This document shows, piece by piece, positions 8,548-16,228 of a DNA stretch of 61,723 nt (position 1 is the first letter of the stretch; each line of letters starts with the position of its first letter). The DNA lies in the NCBI GenBank assembly GCA_017541275.1, contig JAFXZM010000065.1, forward strand, positions 1 to 61,723. Direction: 5' to 3'. The notes beneath the pieces are model-generated. The model was given only the letters and a program-made list of their open reading frames with translations, did no database searches and had not been told where the DNA came from. The position numbers were made by a program, and so were the translations under genes. Origin of the DNA: Oscillospiraceae bacterium (GTDB lineage: Bacteria > Bacillota > Clostridia > Oscillospirales > Ruminococcaceae).

Positions 8548-10071
8548 CTATCGCACAGCGATACCTTTCCGGAGAAGCGCCTGCTTCATCAGGGTCATAT
8601 CGCGGACATCCAGTTTGCCGTCCATGTTATAATCCCCATAGCGCCACCGTCTGTCATTCACATACGGCGATACGGCGGCACGTTCCGGTACGGCAATCGG
8701 GTCGTCTATCACGATCACCGGGACAAATACAAATGCATCGCCGGTGAGCCAGCGCTGAAGCAGTACAAGATCGGCTATGCCAAGCACACCGTCGCGGTTC
8801 AGGTCCCCCTGCACATCCTGCTGAACCAGCATCACGACCCCATACGAGCCGTTTTCATATTCCGTGACCTGCCGCTTTTCTTCGATCTCGCTGATCCACG
8901 GGACAAATGCGGAAAAATGAAAGCTGAATTTGTCCGCATGGAAGAAGGATGTAAACTGTTTGCCGAGGATCGTCGGGTTCGATTCAAGCAGATATACCGG
9001 GCCGGTATAGATCCAGCCGTCGCCGCCGTCCTCCTTGAACTTTTCGTCATAGTACCCCACATCCGTTGTGATGGCGGGATATTCGCCGAGCGCATCAATG
9101 TCAATCAGTGAGCCGGTTTCCGCATCGACCAGCTTCACATACGTAAAGCCCGGCGCCAATATTGTTTCGCCGCCGTCGAATGCGATATAATTCCCCTCGA
9201 CGGTCTCCATCGGCTCCGCATCGCCGAACACCGTTACCAGTTCCCAGGCAATCTCGACAGGGCCGTCCTCCTTTGCGCGGTACAGGAAGATATCAGCCAT
9301 TCTTCCGCCGCCCACGGGCTGCGCATACACAACCGAGCAGTCCGAATGTCTGGCCCATTCGGGGTTCGTATCCTTTCCCTTCCATGTATACGCGATGCCG
9401 GAGGCCTGCGAAATGCAGATGACCATATATTCACCGTGCGCAGAGGCCTGTCCGTTTTCCTCAACATACTGTTCGTATTCGCGGTAGCAGTCCGGCAGCC
9501 AGCTATAGATGTCGGTTTCCGTAATGTTCATGTCCTCATCAACAGTGAAAAAGTAATTCGCGACCGTATGCGTATAGCCGTCGTTGAAGCTCGATTCGCC
9601 GTCCGAATCGCCGCCCTTTGCCCAGCGGTCTGCCAGCGCCGCCTCAAATTTGCCCGCACTGACCGGCTGATAGACAATGGTTTCAAAAACAAGACCGGGT
9701 TTTTCGCTGCCCGTTTCCTCTTTTTTCGCTGCCGAATCCGTATCCGCAAATGTGAAGCGTGCAACCTCCTTCATAACGCCTTCGGTCGCAAGCGGTTCAA
9801 AGCGCTTGGGATCGTAATCGTAGGATTCCCCGTCCTGACGGCCGACCACATACTGCACGCAGAGAAACCCGCTTTCAATGTTTACGGCTCCGTGCGTATT
9901 GCGAAACGCAAGCGCATCTTCAAAGCTGCCCGGCACCCAATCCGGCAGTACGGCGCTGTCCTTTGCTGCGAGCGCTGTCAATCCCGGCGACAGCAGACCA
10001 ACTGTCAGCGCAAGAGAAAGAACCCCTGCACAAATCCGTCCGGCAATCAGATTATTATGCATCTTTTTCAT
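8548..10071 (-). CDS. Secreted dockerin protein of unknown function with split dockerin
   Basis: 507 residues from ATG 10071, where AGGAGGGG lies 6-7 bases upstream; the in-frame ATG at 10092 lacks a ribosome site. A signal peptide (to about 36, LTALAAKD) precedes a 380-residue region with no family I recognise. It is rich in acidic and aromatic residues and has motifs such as HTVANYFFTVDEDMNITETD and YTWKGKDTNPEWARHSDCSV. The last 86 residues are a dockerin in which the two calcium-loop repeats (GDLNRDGVLGIADLVLLQRW and GDYNMDGKLDVRDMTLMKQA) are separated by about 35 residues rather than the usual 10-15. The function may be a new cell-wall-binding or catalytic module presented by the cellulosome. 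Confidence 0.8.
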   Translation of the reverse strand: MKKMHNNLIAGRICAGVLSLALTVGLLSPGLTALAAKDSAVLPDWVPGSFEDALAFRNTHGAVNIESGFLCVQYVVGRQDGESYDYDPKRFEPLATEGVMKEVARFTFADTDSAAKKEETGSEKPGLVFETIVYQPVSAGKFEAALADRWAKGGDSDGESSFNDGYTHTVANYFFTVDEDMNITETDIYSWLPDCYREYEQYVEENGQASAHGEYMVICISQASGIAYTWKGKDTNPEWARHSDCSVVYAQPVGGGRMADIFLYRAKEDGPVEIAWELVTVFGDAEPMETVEGNYIAFDGGETILAPGFTYVKLVDAETGSLIDIDALGEYPAITTDVGYYDEKFKEDGGDGWIYTGPVYLLESNPTILGKQFTSFFHADKFSFHFSAFVPWISEIEEKRQVTEYENGSYGVVMLVQQDVQGDLNRDGVLGIADLVLLQRWLTGDAFVFVPVIVIDDPIAVPERAAVSPYVNDRRWRYGDYNMDGKLDVRDMTLMKQALLRKGIAVR

Positions 10072-10128
10072 CAAAAACCCCCTCCTGTTCATGAATATTA
10101 TGGCAGTTTTCCCAGTCCGCTCATTTTT

Positions 10129-10157
10129 ATTATATCATACATTATATATTATTTCAA
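10129..10157 (-). promoter_or_regulatory. Promoter of the 507-residue dockerin gene
   Basis: On the minus strand TTGAAA, 17 bases, TATAAT, about 50 bases before the start codon. Confidence 0.75.
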
Positions 10158-10359
10158 GGGATAATAAAAAATTCATAAATCACAGACATAACAACTTTTC
10201 GCTGCTGTTCATGCGTGGTATCTCCAATGGATTTCTAATGGGGCTAAATCATCTTTAATATATTATATCGGGGGCGGGGGATAACCCCGGCAGAGGCTTG
10301 GGAACGGAGCCCCTATTCCGGATCACCGCGCAGCGATACCTTTCCCGGCAAGCTGACAT

Positions 10360-10407
10360 ACCAAAAGCTTTTATTTGTCATCGCCGGTTACGTGCTGAAA
10401 ATTCCTG
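10360..10407. repeat. Intergenic repeat, partial right-end module
   Basis: CCAAAAGCTTTTATTTGTCA, then CGCCGGTTACGTGCTGAAAAT. It resembles 10638-10680 and, inverted, 18128-18170. The rest of 10158-10359 is GC-rich low-information sequence with a GGGGGCGGGGGATAACCCC hairpin near 10269-10287; no gene is visible there. Confidence 0.6.
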
Positions 10408-10430
10408 AAACAGCCGCTCTTTATGACTGC

Positions 10431-10699
10431 GGGAGTGGATATTTCGGGGATTTATTGTTCAAATATCAGTCTGTACAAGAGCAGTACATATTATTTTGTA
10501 ATGGGGGAGAGAAAACTCTTGTTTTCTCTCCCCCAAGCCCCCTCTTTTAGCGCTTTTGAACGATAAGGGTATTTCGCCGTCTGCGGACGGCGACGAGGGC
10601 TCTGCCCTCGACCCGCGAGCTTTTTGAAAAAAGCTCGACCAAAAACTTTTATTTAACATCGCCGGTTACGTTCTGAAAATCCCCGATTAGCCACTCCCA
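10431..10699. repeat. Intergenic repeat, full copy B with terminal inverted repeats
   Basis: 269 bases bounded by GGGAGTGGATATTTCGGGG and the reverse complement of GGGAGTGGCTAATCGGGG (about 22 bases, one indel and a few mismatches). Inside are TGTTCAAATATCAGTCTG, a perfect 14-base-arm hairpin (GGGGGAGAGAAAAC / GTTTTCTCTCCCCC, 10504-10535), a GAGGGCTCTGCCCTC hairpin, and a GAGCTTTTTGAAAAAAGCTC hairpin. No protein-coding frame. This is the most complete member of the family seen here (others at 6767, 18112, 30871). Confidence 0.75.
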
Positions 10700-10713
10700 T
10701 GTCAGCTTTGGTA

Positions 10714-10742
10714 TTGACTTTTCTGCTGCAACGTGGTATAAT
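10714..10742 (+). promoter_or_regulatory. Promoter of the 174-residue helical protein
   Basis: TTGACT, 17 bases, TATAAT. It starts 14 bases after the edge of the repeat element. Confidence 0.75.
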
Positions 10743-10808
10743 GAAGGCAAAATTAGTAAATGCATCCCGGTTCGCTCTGCCGATACCGCCATGCGAAAGG
10801 ACTACGCC

Positions 10809-11333
10809 ATGACACTGTATCAGATTCCGGGCATCATGAAGCTCATTCAAACAGAAATCCCCACAGACGTCAAGGAAAAAAAGCTCGTTGAAAAAATGGA
10901 GAACCTCTTTGTCACCTCCTATAAGCCTGAATACCTGACGGATGCGAAGCGCACCAGCGAGGAGCTGGTTGACCGCATCTGGCTGTATGCAAGCCTGATC
11001 GACGACGCGCTCAGCGACAAAATCCACTACAATGCAGCGAAATACGGGTGCGATACCGAATGGGATTCCGCAATCCGCTGGCTGAAATTCGAGCTTTCCA
11101 AAAAGCGCCTGTTCGGCGGCATGATACACAATGTTTCCAAGCTGTGTTCGCTTGCCTCCGCATCGCTGGACTGCCTGAATCCGGAGGCCTGCGGACAGTC
11201 GCTCGTCGGCTGGATTCAGAAAAACGGCGAGAGCCTGACCGATTTCTATGAAATCATCAGCGATCTGAGAGTCCGCCTCGATGAACTCTCAGAATTCTAT
11301 GAGCGGTATCAGAAATCCTTTGACCCGAACTGA
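10809..11333 (+). CDS. Helical cytoplasmic protein of unknown function
   Basis: 174 residues from ATG 10809, preceded by AAAGGA 8 bases upstream; an in-frame ATG at 10791 has no ribosome site. I do not recognise a family. There is no signal peptide or membrane segment, and the composition (many Lys, Glu, Leu; few Gly/Pro) predicts a helical bundle. Cys residues in CDTEWDSAIRWLKFEL, SKLCSLASASLDCLNPEACG are not arranged as a metal site. It is followed after a gap by rtcB with its own promoter, so it is probably monocistronic. Confidence 0.7.
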   Translation: MTLYQIPGIMKLIQTEIPTDVKEKKLVEKMENLFVTSYKPEYLTDAKRTSEELVDRIWLYASLIDDALSDKIHYNAAKYGCDTEWDSAIRWLKFELSKKRLFGGMIHNVSKLCSLASASLDCLNPEACGQSLVGWIQKNGESLTDFYEIISDLRVRLDELSEFYERYQKSFDPN

Positions 11334-11405
11334 ACACCGCAGCCGGTACGGTTTCCGAAACAGATACACTGCTGCTACAAAATAATTACAAAGCGGAAAA
11401 TATGC

Positions 11406-11434
11406 TTGACAAAATCCGGCATGCCGCATATAAT
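11406..11434 (+). promoter_or_regulatory. Promoter of the rtcB leader
   Basis: TTGACA, 17 bases, TATAAT: full consensus. It would start a transcript near 11441, about 200 bases before rtcB. Confidence 0.85.
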
Positions 11435-11467
11435 AGTCTCATATTCTGAGAAAGGCAGGTGAACACC

Positions 11468-11560
11468 ATGAAACGTCAATATTCATCACACACAATCCAA
11501 TATCCACATCGAACTGCACATGGAGTTTGCCCGTTTGCACCGTCTGACGAAACCGTCTGA
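11468..11560 (+). CDS. Possible 30-codon leader peptide upstream of rtcB
   Basis: ATG AAA CGT opens a 30-codon frame (MKRQYSSHTIQYPHRTAHGV...) preceded by GGCAGGTGAAC. It ends TGA 15 bases before a strong intrinsic terminator. Rich in His, Tyr and Arg. Position and length fit a leader peptide for attenuation, but translation is not shown; a second overlapping frame also reads through the terminator stem. Confidence 0.4.
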   Translation: MKRQYSSHTIQYPHRTAHGVCPFAPSDETV

Positions 11561-11575
11561 CTCAATGACACCGGA

Positions 11576-11607
11576 GCATCTCTGCGAAAGCAGGGGTGCT
11601 TTTTTTG
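11576..11607 (+). terminator. Intrinsic terminator inside the rtcB leader
   Basis: 10-base stem (with G-U pairs) GCATCTCTGC / GCAGGGGTGC closed by a GAAA tetraloop and followed by seven T. It lies between the promoter and rtcB with no other gene in between, so it probably attenuates rtcB. Confidence 0.75.
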
Positions 11608-11642
11608 TGTCCTGAAACGGGCTGCTCCGGAAAGGAAGCACT

Positions 11643-12851
11643 ATGTTTGAATTACAGGGAAAATACGCATCTGCGAAGGTTTTTGCGGAAATCGCAGAGG
11701 AGAGCGCCGTTTCACAGATCATAACACTTTGCAATCAGCCGATCAGCGAGGGCGCTAAAATCCGCATTATGCCCGATGCGCATGCCGGTGCGGGCTGCAC
11801 AATCGGCACAACCATGACGGTCAAAGACACCGCCATTCCGAATCTGGTCGGCGTTGATATCGGCTGCGGCATGGAGACCGTCCGGCTCAGGGAAACCCAT
11901 ATTGAGCTGCAAAAGCTCGATAAGCTGATTTACCGCTGCATTCCGTCCGGCTTTTCCGTGCGGGAGACTCCGCACCGCTTTGCAGAGAAATTCGACCTCT
12001 CTGCGCTGTACTGTGCCGACCGCATCCATGTTCCGCGCGCCTTGCAGAGCATCGGTTCGCTCGGCGGCGGCAATCACTTTATTGAAGCCGATCAGAGCGA
12101 GGACGGCAGCATCTTTCTGGTAATCCATTCCGGCTCGCGGCATCTCGGCGTCGAGGTTGCTCGGTATTATCAGGAGGAGGCATACCGCGTCCTCAACCGC
12201 GCCTCCGAGGACGAGATTCAATCGCTGATCGCCGCGCTGAAGGCACAGGGCAAAGAAAAACAGATTCAGAAGGCGCTGAAAAAGCTGCATGCGGAAAAGC
12301 ATACAAATGTTCCGAAGCATCTGGCCTATACTGCCGGAGCACTGTTTGAACAGTATATCCATGATATGAAGCTGACACAGGAATTTGCTATGCTGAACCG
12401 CAAGGCCATGATGGATGAGCTGCTCCGCGGCATGGGTGTTCACATCGCCGAGCAGTTCACGACAATCCACAATTATATTGACACCGAGCACATGATTCTG
12501 CGGAAGGGTGCGGTCTCTGCGAGACTGGGCGAAAAGCTGCTGATTCCGATGAATATGCGCGACGGCAGCCTGATCTGCATCGGCAAGGGCAACGACGACT
12601 GGAATCAGTCAGCTCCGCACGGCGCAGGCCGGCTGATGTCCCGTTCGGAAGCAAAATCCTCGTTCACGGTCTCCGAATTCAAAAAGCAGATGTCCGGCAT
12701 CTACACGACCTCCGTCAGCAGCGGAACGCTTGATGAATGCCCTATGGCCTACAAGCCGATGGAGGCAATCATGAACTGCATCGGCGACACCGCTGAGATC
12801 ACGGAAATCATCCGGCCGATTTATAATTTCAAGGCAGGTGACGCGGAATGA
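11643..12851 (+). CDS. rtcB: RtcB-family RNA ligase
   Basis: 402 residues, start ATG 11643 with AAAGGAA 5 bases upstream. RtcB joins RNA 2',3'-cyclic phosphate or 3'-phosphate ends to 5'-OH ends using GTP and Mn2+. Signature segments are visible: PDAHAGAGCTIGTTM, NLVGVDIGCGM with the metal-binding Asp/Cys, SLGGGNHFIE, and VIHSGSRHLG. The C-terminal histidine region is near QSAPHGAGRLMSRSEAK, where the family guanylates its His. About 400 residues corresponds to the shorter bacterial form rather than the 480-residue E. coli form. Cytoplasmic, probably RNA repair. Controlled by a leader with a terminator, and overlapped at its stop (ATGA) by a small downstream frame. Confidence 0.93.
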   Translation: MFELQGKYASAKVFAEIAEESAVSQIITLCNQPISEGAKIRIMPDAHAGAGCTIGTTMTVKDTAIPNLVGVDIGCGMETVRLRETHIELQKLDKLIYRCIPSGFSVRETPHRFAEKFDLSALYCADRIHVPRALQSIGSLGGGNHFIEADQSEDGSIFLVIHSGSRHLGVEVARYYQEEAYRVLNRASEDEIQSLIAALKAQGKEKQIQKALKKLHAEKHTNVPKHLAYTAGALFEQYIHDMKLTQEFAMLNRKAMMDELLRGMGVHIAEQFTTIHNYIDTEHMILRKGAVSARLGEKLLIPMNMRDGSLICIGKGNDDWNQSAPHGAGRLMSRSEAKSSFTVSEFKKQMSGIYTTSVSSGTLDECPMAYKPMEAIMNCIGDTAEITEIIRPIYNFKAGDAE

Positions 12852-13516
12852 AACAGTTTGTACCATACGAGAAAATGAGCAAAAAACAAAAGCGCGAATA
12901 TGACCGCAGGCAGCGCGGGACTTGGGATTTTTCTCCGGTCACGCGGATTGCCGGCCCGGATAAAAAGCATTATTCACGCAAAATCAAACACAAAAACAGC
13001 GGCAGAGATGATTCTGCCGCTGTTCTTGTCGATAAAATAGTATCTCCGCTGGAATCAGACGATCTCAAAATCGGCGCGGTAGGTTCTGGGCAGCTCGGCG
13101 CCGTCAGCAAGCAGCTCGATCTCGATCGCGTATTTGCCTTCAACCATCGAGCCGAATTTCTCGCGCCAGTCAAGCACCAGCTCCAGCGTTCCGCCGGGAT
13201 CCACATGATAGTTTTTCTGCACGCGCGCCTGCATATCCGTGACACGGAACAGGATCGTCTCCCTGCCGTTCTCATCAAACGCAATCATACGGTAGGCAAG
13301 CGCATAGCTTCTGCCGCAGTCATCGGAATTCCGGATGACAAGCGTGAGCTTTTCCGGCGTCACGGTAGACGGGTCGATCGACAGGGTCGGTGTGAACACC
13401 GATTCCACAACGGTAAACGGAGCGCGGCAGACCACACGCTCTCCGCTTCCCTGATCCATCGAAATCAGCAGCTCATAAATATAGTCGCCGCCGGAGAGCA
13501 TTCCGTAGCGGGCTGA
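12848..13516 (+). CDS. Small basic protein downstream of rtcB, with no nearby stop codon
   Basis: ATG 12848 overlaps the rtcB stop. The first 46 codons (MKQFVPYEKMSKKQKREYDR, then GTWDFSPVTRIAGPDKKHYS) look like the short Lys/Arg-rich protein that I associate with rtcB in related bacteria. No in-frame stop follows before the hairpin at 12995-13024 or until 13516, and from about 13025 on the frame is antisense to a well-supported lipoprotein gene. So the true product probably ends near the hairpin or lost its stop. Only 12848-12990 is likely authentic coding sequence. Confidence 0.45.
   Translation: MKQFVPYEKMSKKQKREYDRRQRGTWDFSPVTRIAGPDKKHYSRKIKHKNSGRDDSAAVLVDKIVSPLESDDLKIGAVGSGQLGAVSKQLDLDRVFAFNHRAEFLAPVKHQLQRSAGIHMIVFLHARLHIRDTEQDRLPAVLIKRNHTVGKRIASAAVIGIPDDKRELFRRHGRRVDRQGRCEHRFHNGKRSAADHTLSASLIHRNQQLINIVAAGEHSVAG
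12995..13024 (-). terminator. Terminator between the GH5 lipoprotein operon and rtcB
   Basis: Perfect 12-base stem AACAGCGGCAGA / TCTGCCGCTGTT with a 6-base loop. On the minus strand TTTTTGTGTTTGATTTT follows, so it ends the lipoprotein operon; on the plus strand it also lies at the end of the rtcB transcript without a T tract. Confidence 0.8.
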
Positions 13517-13960
13517 CCAGTCCGCTTCGATCTCCTTTGTTTCATTTGCTGCGATATTGAGCGCCTTGTCCTGTTTTTTGCCGTTCTCTTCTTCTCCGTC
13601 TGCGGCAGAGCTGATGACCCGTACCTCTCTGCCGGTTTCGGCCTCGATCAGCCGGTAATCGGAGCGGTAAGACCGGACACCGCCGCTTTCGTTTGTCAGC
13701 TCAAACTTGCCGCCGTTATCGCGGACGGAATCGGCAACCGCCTCCAGCTTCAGCCCCTCCGCCTCGGTGAAATCCGCGAGCGGCGGAGCAGCGGTCGTTG
13801 TGGTTGTGACCGCAGTCGTTTCTGTTGTTGTGACGGTCGTGCCTGTCACTGCCGTTGTCGTTTCCTCTGTCGCGGCATTCATGATCTCTCTCTGCTTTCC
13901 GCACGCTGACAGGCACAGCATTCCTGCGCAGGCCAGCGCCGCAGCCGGCAGCTTTTTCAT
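13055..13960 (-). CDS. Lipoprotein with Thr-rich linker and two Ig-like domains
   Basis: 301 residues; start ATG 13960 with GGGGAGAG upstream. Signal and lipobox MLCLSACGK, then a Thr-rich linker (about 32-60). Two similar beta-sandwich domains follow at about 65-185 and 190-301; each ends in the pattern W...YG.L/M...G.Y..E (ADWSARYGMLSGGDYIYELL and LDWREKFGSMVEGKYAIEIE), the shape of the Big_14 type bacterial Ig-like family. No catalytic site. Last gene of a three-gene lipoprotein operon that begins at 16036 and includes a GH5 cellulase, so a structural or substrate-binding role on the cell surface is likely but inferred. Confidence 0.8.
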   Translation of the reverse strand: MKKLPAAALACAGMLCLSACGKQREIMNAATEETTTAVTGTTVTTTETTAVTTTTTAAPPLADFTEAEGLKLEAVADSVRDNGGKFELTNESGGVRSYRSDYRLIEAETGREVRVISSAADGEEENGKKQDKALNIAANETKEIEADWSARYGMLSGGDYIYELLISMDQGSGERVVCRAPFTVVESVFTPTLSIDPSTVTPEKLTLVIRNSDDCGRSYALAYRMIAFDENGRETILFRVTDMQARVQKNYHVDPGGTLELVLDWREKFGSMVEGKYAIEIELLADGAELPRTYRADFEIV

Positions 13961-13988
13961 GTTGGTTCTCTCCCCTTGTTCTGCTTGA

Positions 13989-15251
13989 TTAGTATTCGCT
14001 GCCCTTCACAAGCGCCTGCACGATTTCCGGATTCGGGAACGTGGAGCCGTTGCGGTAAAGCAGGCCGAAGTTTTCGCCGCTGCCGCTGAAGGCATTGTTA
14101 TCCCACCAGACACAGGAAATGCCGTGTGCGCGGGCAGCCGACGTATAATAGACCGAGAAGTCGATGCGATCCTGCAAATTATCCTTATTCATCGCGCCGA
14201 ATTCACCGATCAGAACCGGAATGCCCTTCAGAACGAACTTGCCGTAGAGATCGTCCATGAACTTGGTAATTTCGCCGGTATCATTGCCGTTATCCATGGA
14301 CCACTCATTTGTACCGGTTTTGTTCAGCGCGAAATTATAGGGTCTGTAGGCGTGAACGGAAACGATGATGCGCTCTGCCGGGTCATCCGGAACCTTGAAT
14401 CCGCTGTAGAGGCAGCCCTCCGGAGAGGCTGCATAGCCCGGACACATCAGCCAGCGCTTTTCATTGTTTCCGCCGGATTTGCGGACGGTATCGACGAAGA
14501 TCTGATTGAGCTCATTGATGCAGTTTGCTGCGTCGATGCAGTCTGCATTGTTCTGATCGAGCCACCATTCGACGCTTGTGCCAACAAGACGCGGCTCATT
14601 CAGCGATTCCAGAATCAGATGCTCGTCGTAATCCTTGAAGGTCTCTGCGATCTGCGACCACACGGCGGTCAGATAAGTTTTGCTCTGCTCCATATGAGCG
14701 GTGTCCGGATAATAGAATTTTTCTTCGTTGTCGTGGTGCGTATTGAGAATGACGTACATGTCGCAGGCTCTTGCCCAGTCCACGACCTCTTTCACTCTTG
14801 CCATCCACTTCTCAGAGATATGATTTGCCTCATCGACATGATTATGCCACGAAACCGGAATCCGGATTGTTTCAAAGCCCGCGCCCTTGATTGCCGCGAT
14901 GTTTTCGATCGAGGTGATCTGGCCGCACCATGCTTTTTCGTAATCCAGCTCATTTTCTGCGGAAATGCTGGTAACATTTGTCGCATCGAAGGTATTGCCG
15001 AGGTTCCAGCCGAGCTTCATATCCTTGATGAGCTGCATGCCCTCATTCTCCGGTATCTGAAATTTATCCACAGTGACCTCCGGAATCGTATCGCAGGGGT
15101 CGCCGAGAATATCCGTCGGAATTGTGAACTCCGGGATTGATGTCTCAGCGATGCCGCTGTCGGACTGTTCTTTTTTACCGCCGCAGCCCGCAGTGCAGAG
15201 CAGCATGGCAGCTGCCGTAACCGCGGTCAGAGCTCTGAAAAATGCTTTCAT
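13989..15251 (-). CDS. GH5 endoglucanase-type lipoprotein
   Basis: 420 residues from ATG 15251 (AAAGGAG upstream); an in-frame TTG at 15278 is less likely. Lipobox LLCTAGCGG puts lipidated Cys at 23, so the enzyme is membrane-anchored, not cellulosomal: there is no dockerin or CBM. The GH5 barrel (about 75-420) shows GWNLGNTFDA, IRIPVSWHNH, ILNTHHDNE, LESLNEPR with the acid/base Glu near 219, SVHAYRPYNF, and VLIGEFGA with the nucleophile Glu near 350. The pattern best fits subfamily GH5_4 (endo-beta-1,4-glucanase/xyloglucanase), by recall. Middle gene of a lipoprotein operon. It likely acts on soluble glucans near the membrane. Confidence 0.93.
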   Translation of the reverse strand: MKAFFRALTAVTAAAMLLCTAGCGGKKEQSDSGIAETSIPEFTIPTDILGDPCDTIPEVTVDKFQIPENEGMQLIKDMKLGWNLGNTFDATNVTSISAENELDYEKAWCGQITSIENIAAIKGAGFETIRIPVSWHNHVDEANHISEKWMARVKEVVDWARACDMYVILNTHHDNEEKFYYPDTAHMEQSKTYLTAVWSQIAETFKDYDEHLILESLNEPRLVGTSVEWWLDQNNADCIDAANCINELNQIFVDTVRKSGGNNEKRWLMCPGYAASPEGCLYSGFKVPDDPAERIIVSVHAYRPYNFALNKTGTNEWSMDNGNDTGEITKFMDDLYGKFVLKGIPVLIGEFGAMNKDNLQDRIDFSVYYTSAARAHGISCVWWDNNAFSGSGENFGLLYRNGSTFPNPEIVQALVKGSEY

Positions 15252-15274
15252 ATATCTGTATCTCCTTTCCGGTT

Positions 15275-16036
15275 TCAACGCTTCGATGCAGCCGTCACAT
15301 GCACGGTATCGTAGTCATCTGCGGACACATGCACATCTATTGCATCAATCGAAACTGTCACGGACAGATCGCCTGAAATATCTCCGGCCGATTCCAGTCC
15401 GAGCATCTCAAGCACCTCATCGGCATTTTCGATGACATACCAGCCTCTGTCACGGGTATCCGCCGGGAAATACGGGAAATCCGCAATGTTGTCGGCATGC
15501 ATATACAGGCCGTTCGGATAATGTGCATCCGAGGAAGGCAGCACACGGATCTGACCGTTCTGCGAGAGCGTCCCGTTATAGGTAAAGCTCGCCTTCACCT
15601 CCGGCACACTGCCGCCCTCCGGCGTACCGTCAAAGCCGTTCAGCTTCCAGCCAAGATATTCTTCGCCGACGGCCAGCTCCTCGCCGTAGCCGCCCTCACT
15701 GTCCGCCGGAACAGCCTCCAGTCCGCGCTCACTCCAGAGCAGTCTGGTGTCATCGTCGCTGCCGGAAACCGCGCCGTCCTCCCTGCGGGGCGCAGCAGGC
15801 TTTGCCGTATCAGTATCAGTTGTTGTTTCTGCGGTGGTATCCGCAGTTGTCTCCGTTGTTGTCTGTGTGGTATCGGAGGTTGTCTGCGCGGCCGTTTCGG
15901 TTGTTGTCTCTGCGGTGATCTCTGCGGTACTGCTTTCGTCATCCGGTGCGTTGGGGTCACGGTCGCTGGAGCAGCCGCACAGGACGGATGCAGCAAGACA
16001 GCCCGCGAGCAGCAGCACTGCACGTTTCTGTTTCAT
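15275..16036 (-). CDS. Lipoprotein with Thr-rich linker, unknown C-terminal domain
   Basis: 253 residues from ATG 16036 with GGGGAGAG 9 bases upstream. MKQKRAVLLLAGCLAASVL then a CGCSS lipobox; residues about 35-80 are a Thr/Glu/Asp-rich linker (repeated TTET, TTAD). The C-terminal 170 residues hold a beta-rich domain of no family I recognise (EEYLGWKLNGFDGTPEGGSV, FTYNGTLSQNGQIRVL). First gene of the GH5 operon, 23 bases before the cellulase start. Perhaps a surface glycan-binding partner of the cellulase, by position only. Confidence 0.75.
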   Translation of the reverse strand: MKQKRAVLLLAGCLAASVLCGCSSDRDPNAPDDESSTAEITAETTTETAAQTTSDTTQTTTETTADTTAETTTDTDTAKPAAPRREDGAVSGSDDDTRLLWSERGLEAVPADSEGGYGEELAVGEEYLGWKLNGFDGTPEGGSVPEVKASFTYNGTLSQNGQIRVLPSSDAHYPNGLYMHADNIADFPYFPADTRDRGWYVIENADEVLEMLGLESAGDISGDLSVTVSIDAIDVHVSADDYDTVHVTAASKR

Positions 16037-16112
16037 CGGAATGATCTCTCCCCTCAAATCAAAAAAAGCAATCGCTGCGCGCCCGGAAGCGGACACATAA
16101 CACAGCAACTAT

Positions 16113-16141
16113 ATCATAGCATAAATCTGTCGAAAAAGCAA
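16113..16141 (-). promoter_or_regulatory. Promoter of the GH5 lipoprotein operon
   Basis: On the minus strand TTGCTT, 17 bases, TATGAT. The -35 box overlaps the end of the terminator tract of the upstream ABC-F gene. Confidence 0.55.
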
Positions 16142-16143
16142 GA

Positions 16144-16174
16144 GGCGGCGAAGCAGAATGCACAGCCCGCCGCC
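16144..16174 (-). terminator. Terminator of the ABC-F gene
   Basis: Stem GGCGGCG / CGCCGCC followed on the minus strand by TCTTGCTTTTTC, 55 bases after the stop at 16229. Confidence 0.6.
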
Positions 16175-16228
16175 GCACTATTTTTATGCATTTTGTGTTT
16201 CGCCGTTCCGGCCGCCGCGCTGCTGCTT

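Noticed and set aside
10320-10360. Similarity to the 3' end of the dockerin gene at 8548 (GGTATCGCTG).
   Set aside because: Only about 15 bases match; too short to claim a dockerin remnant.
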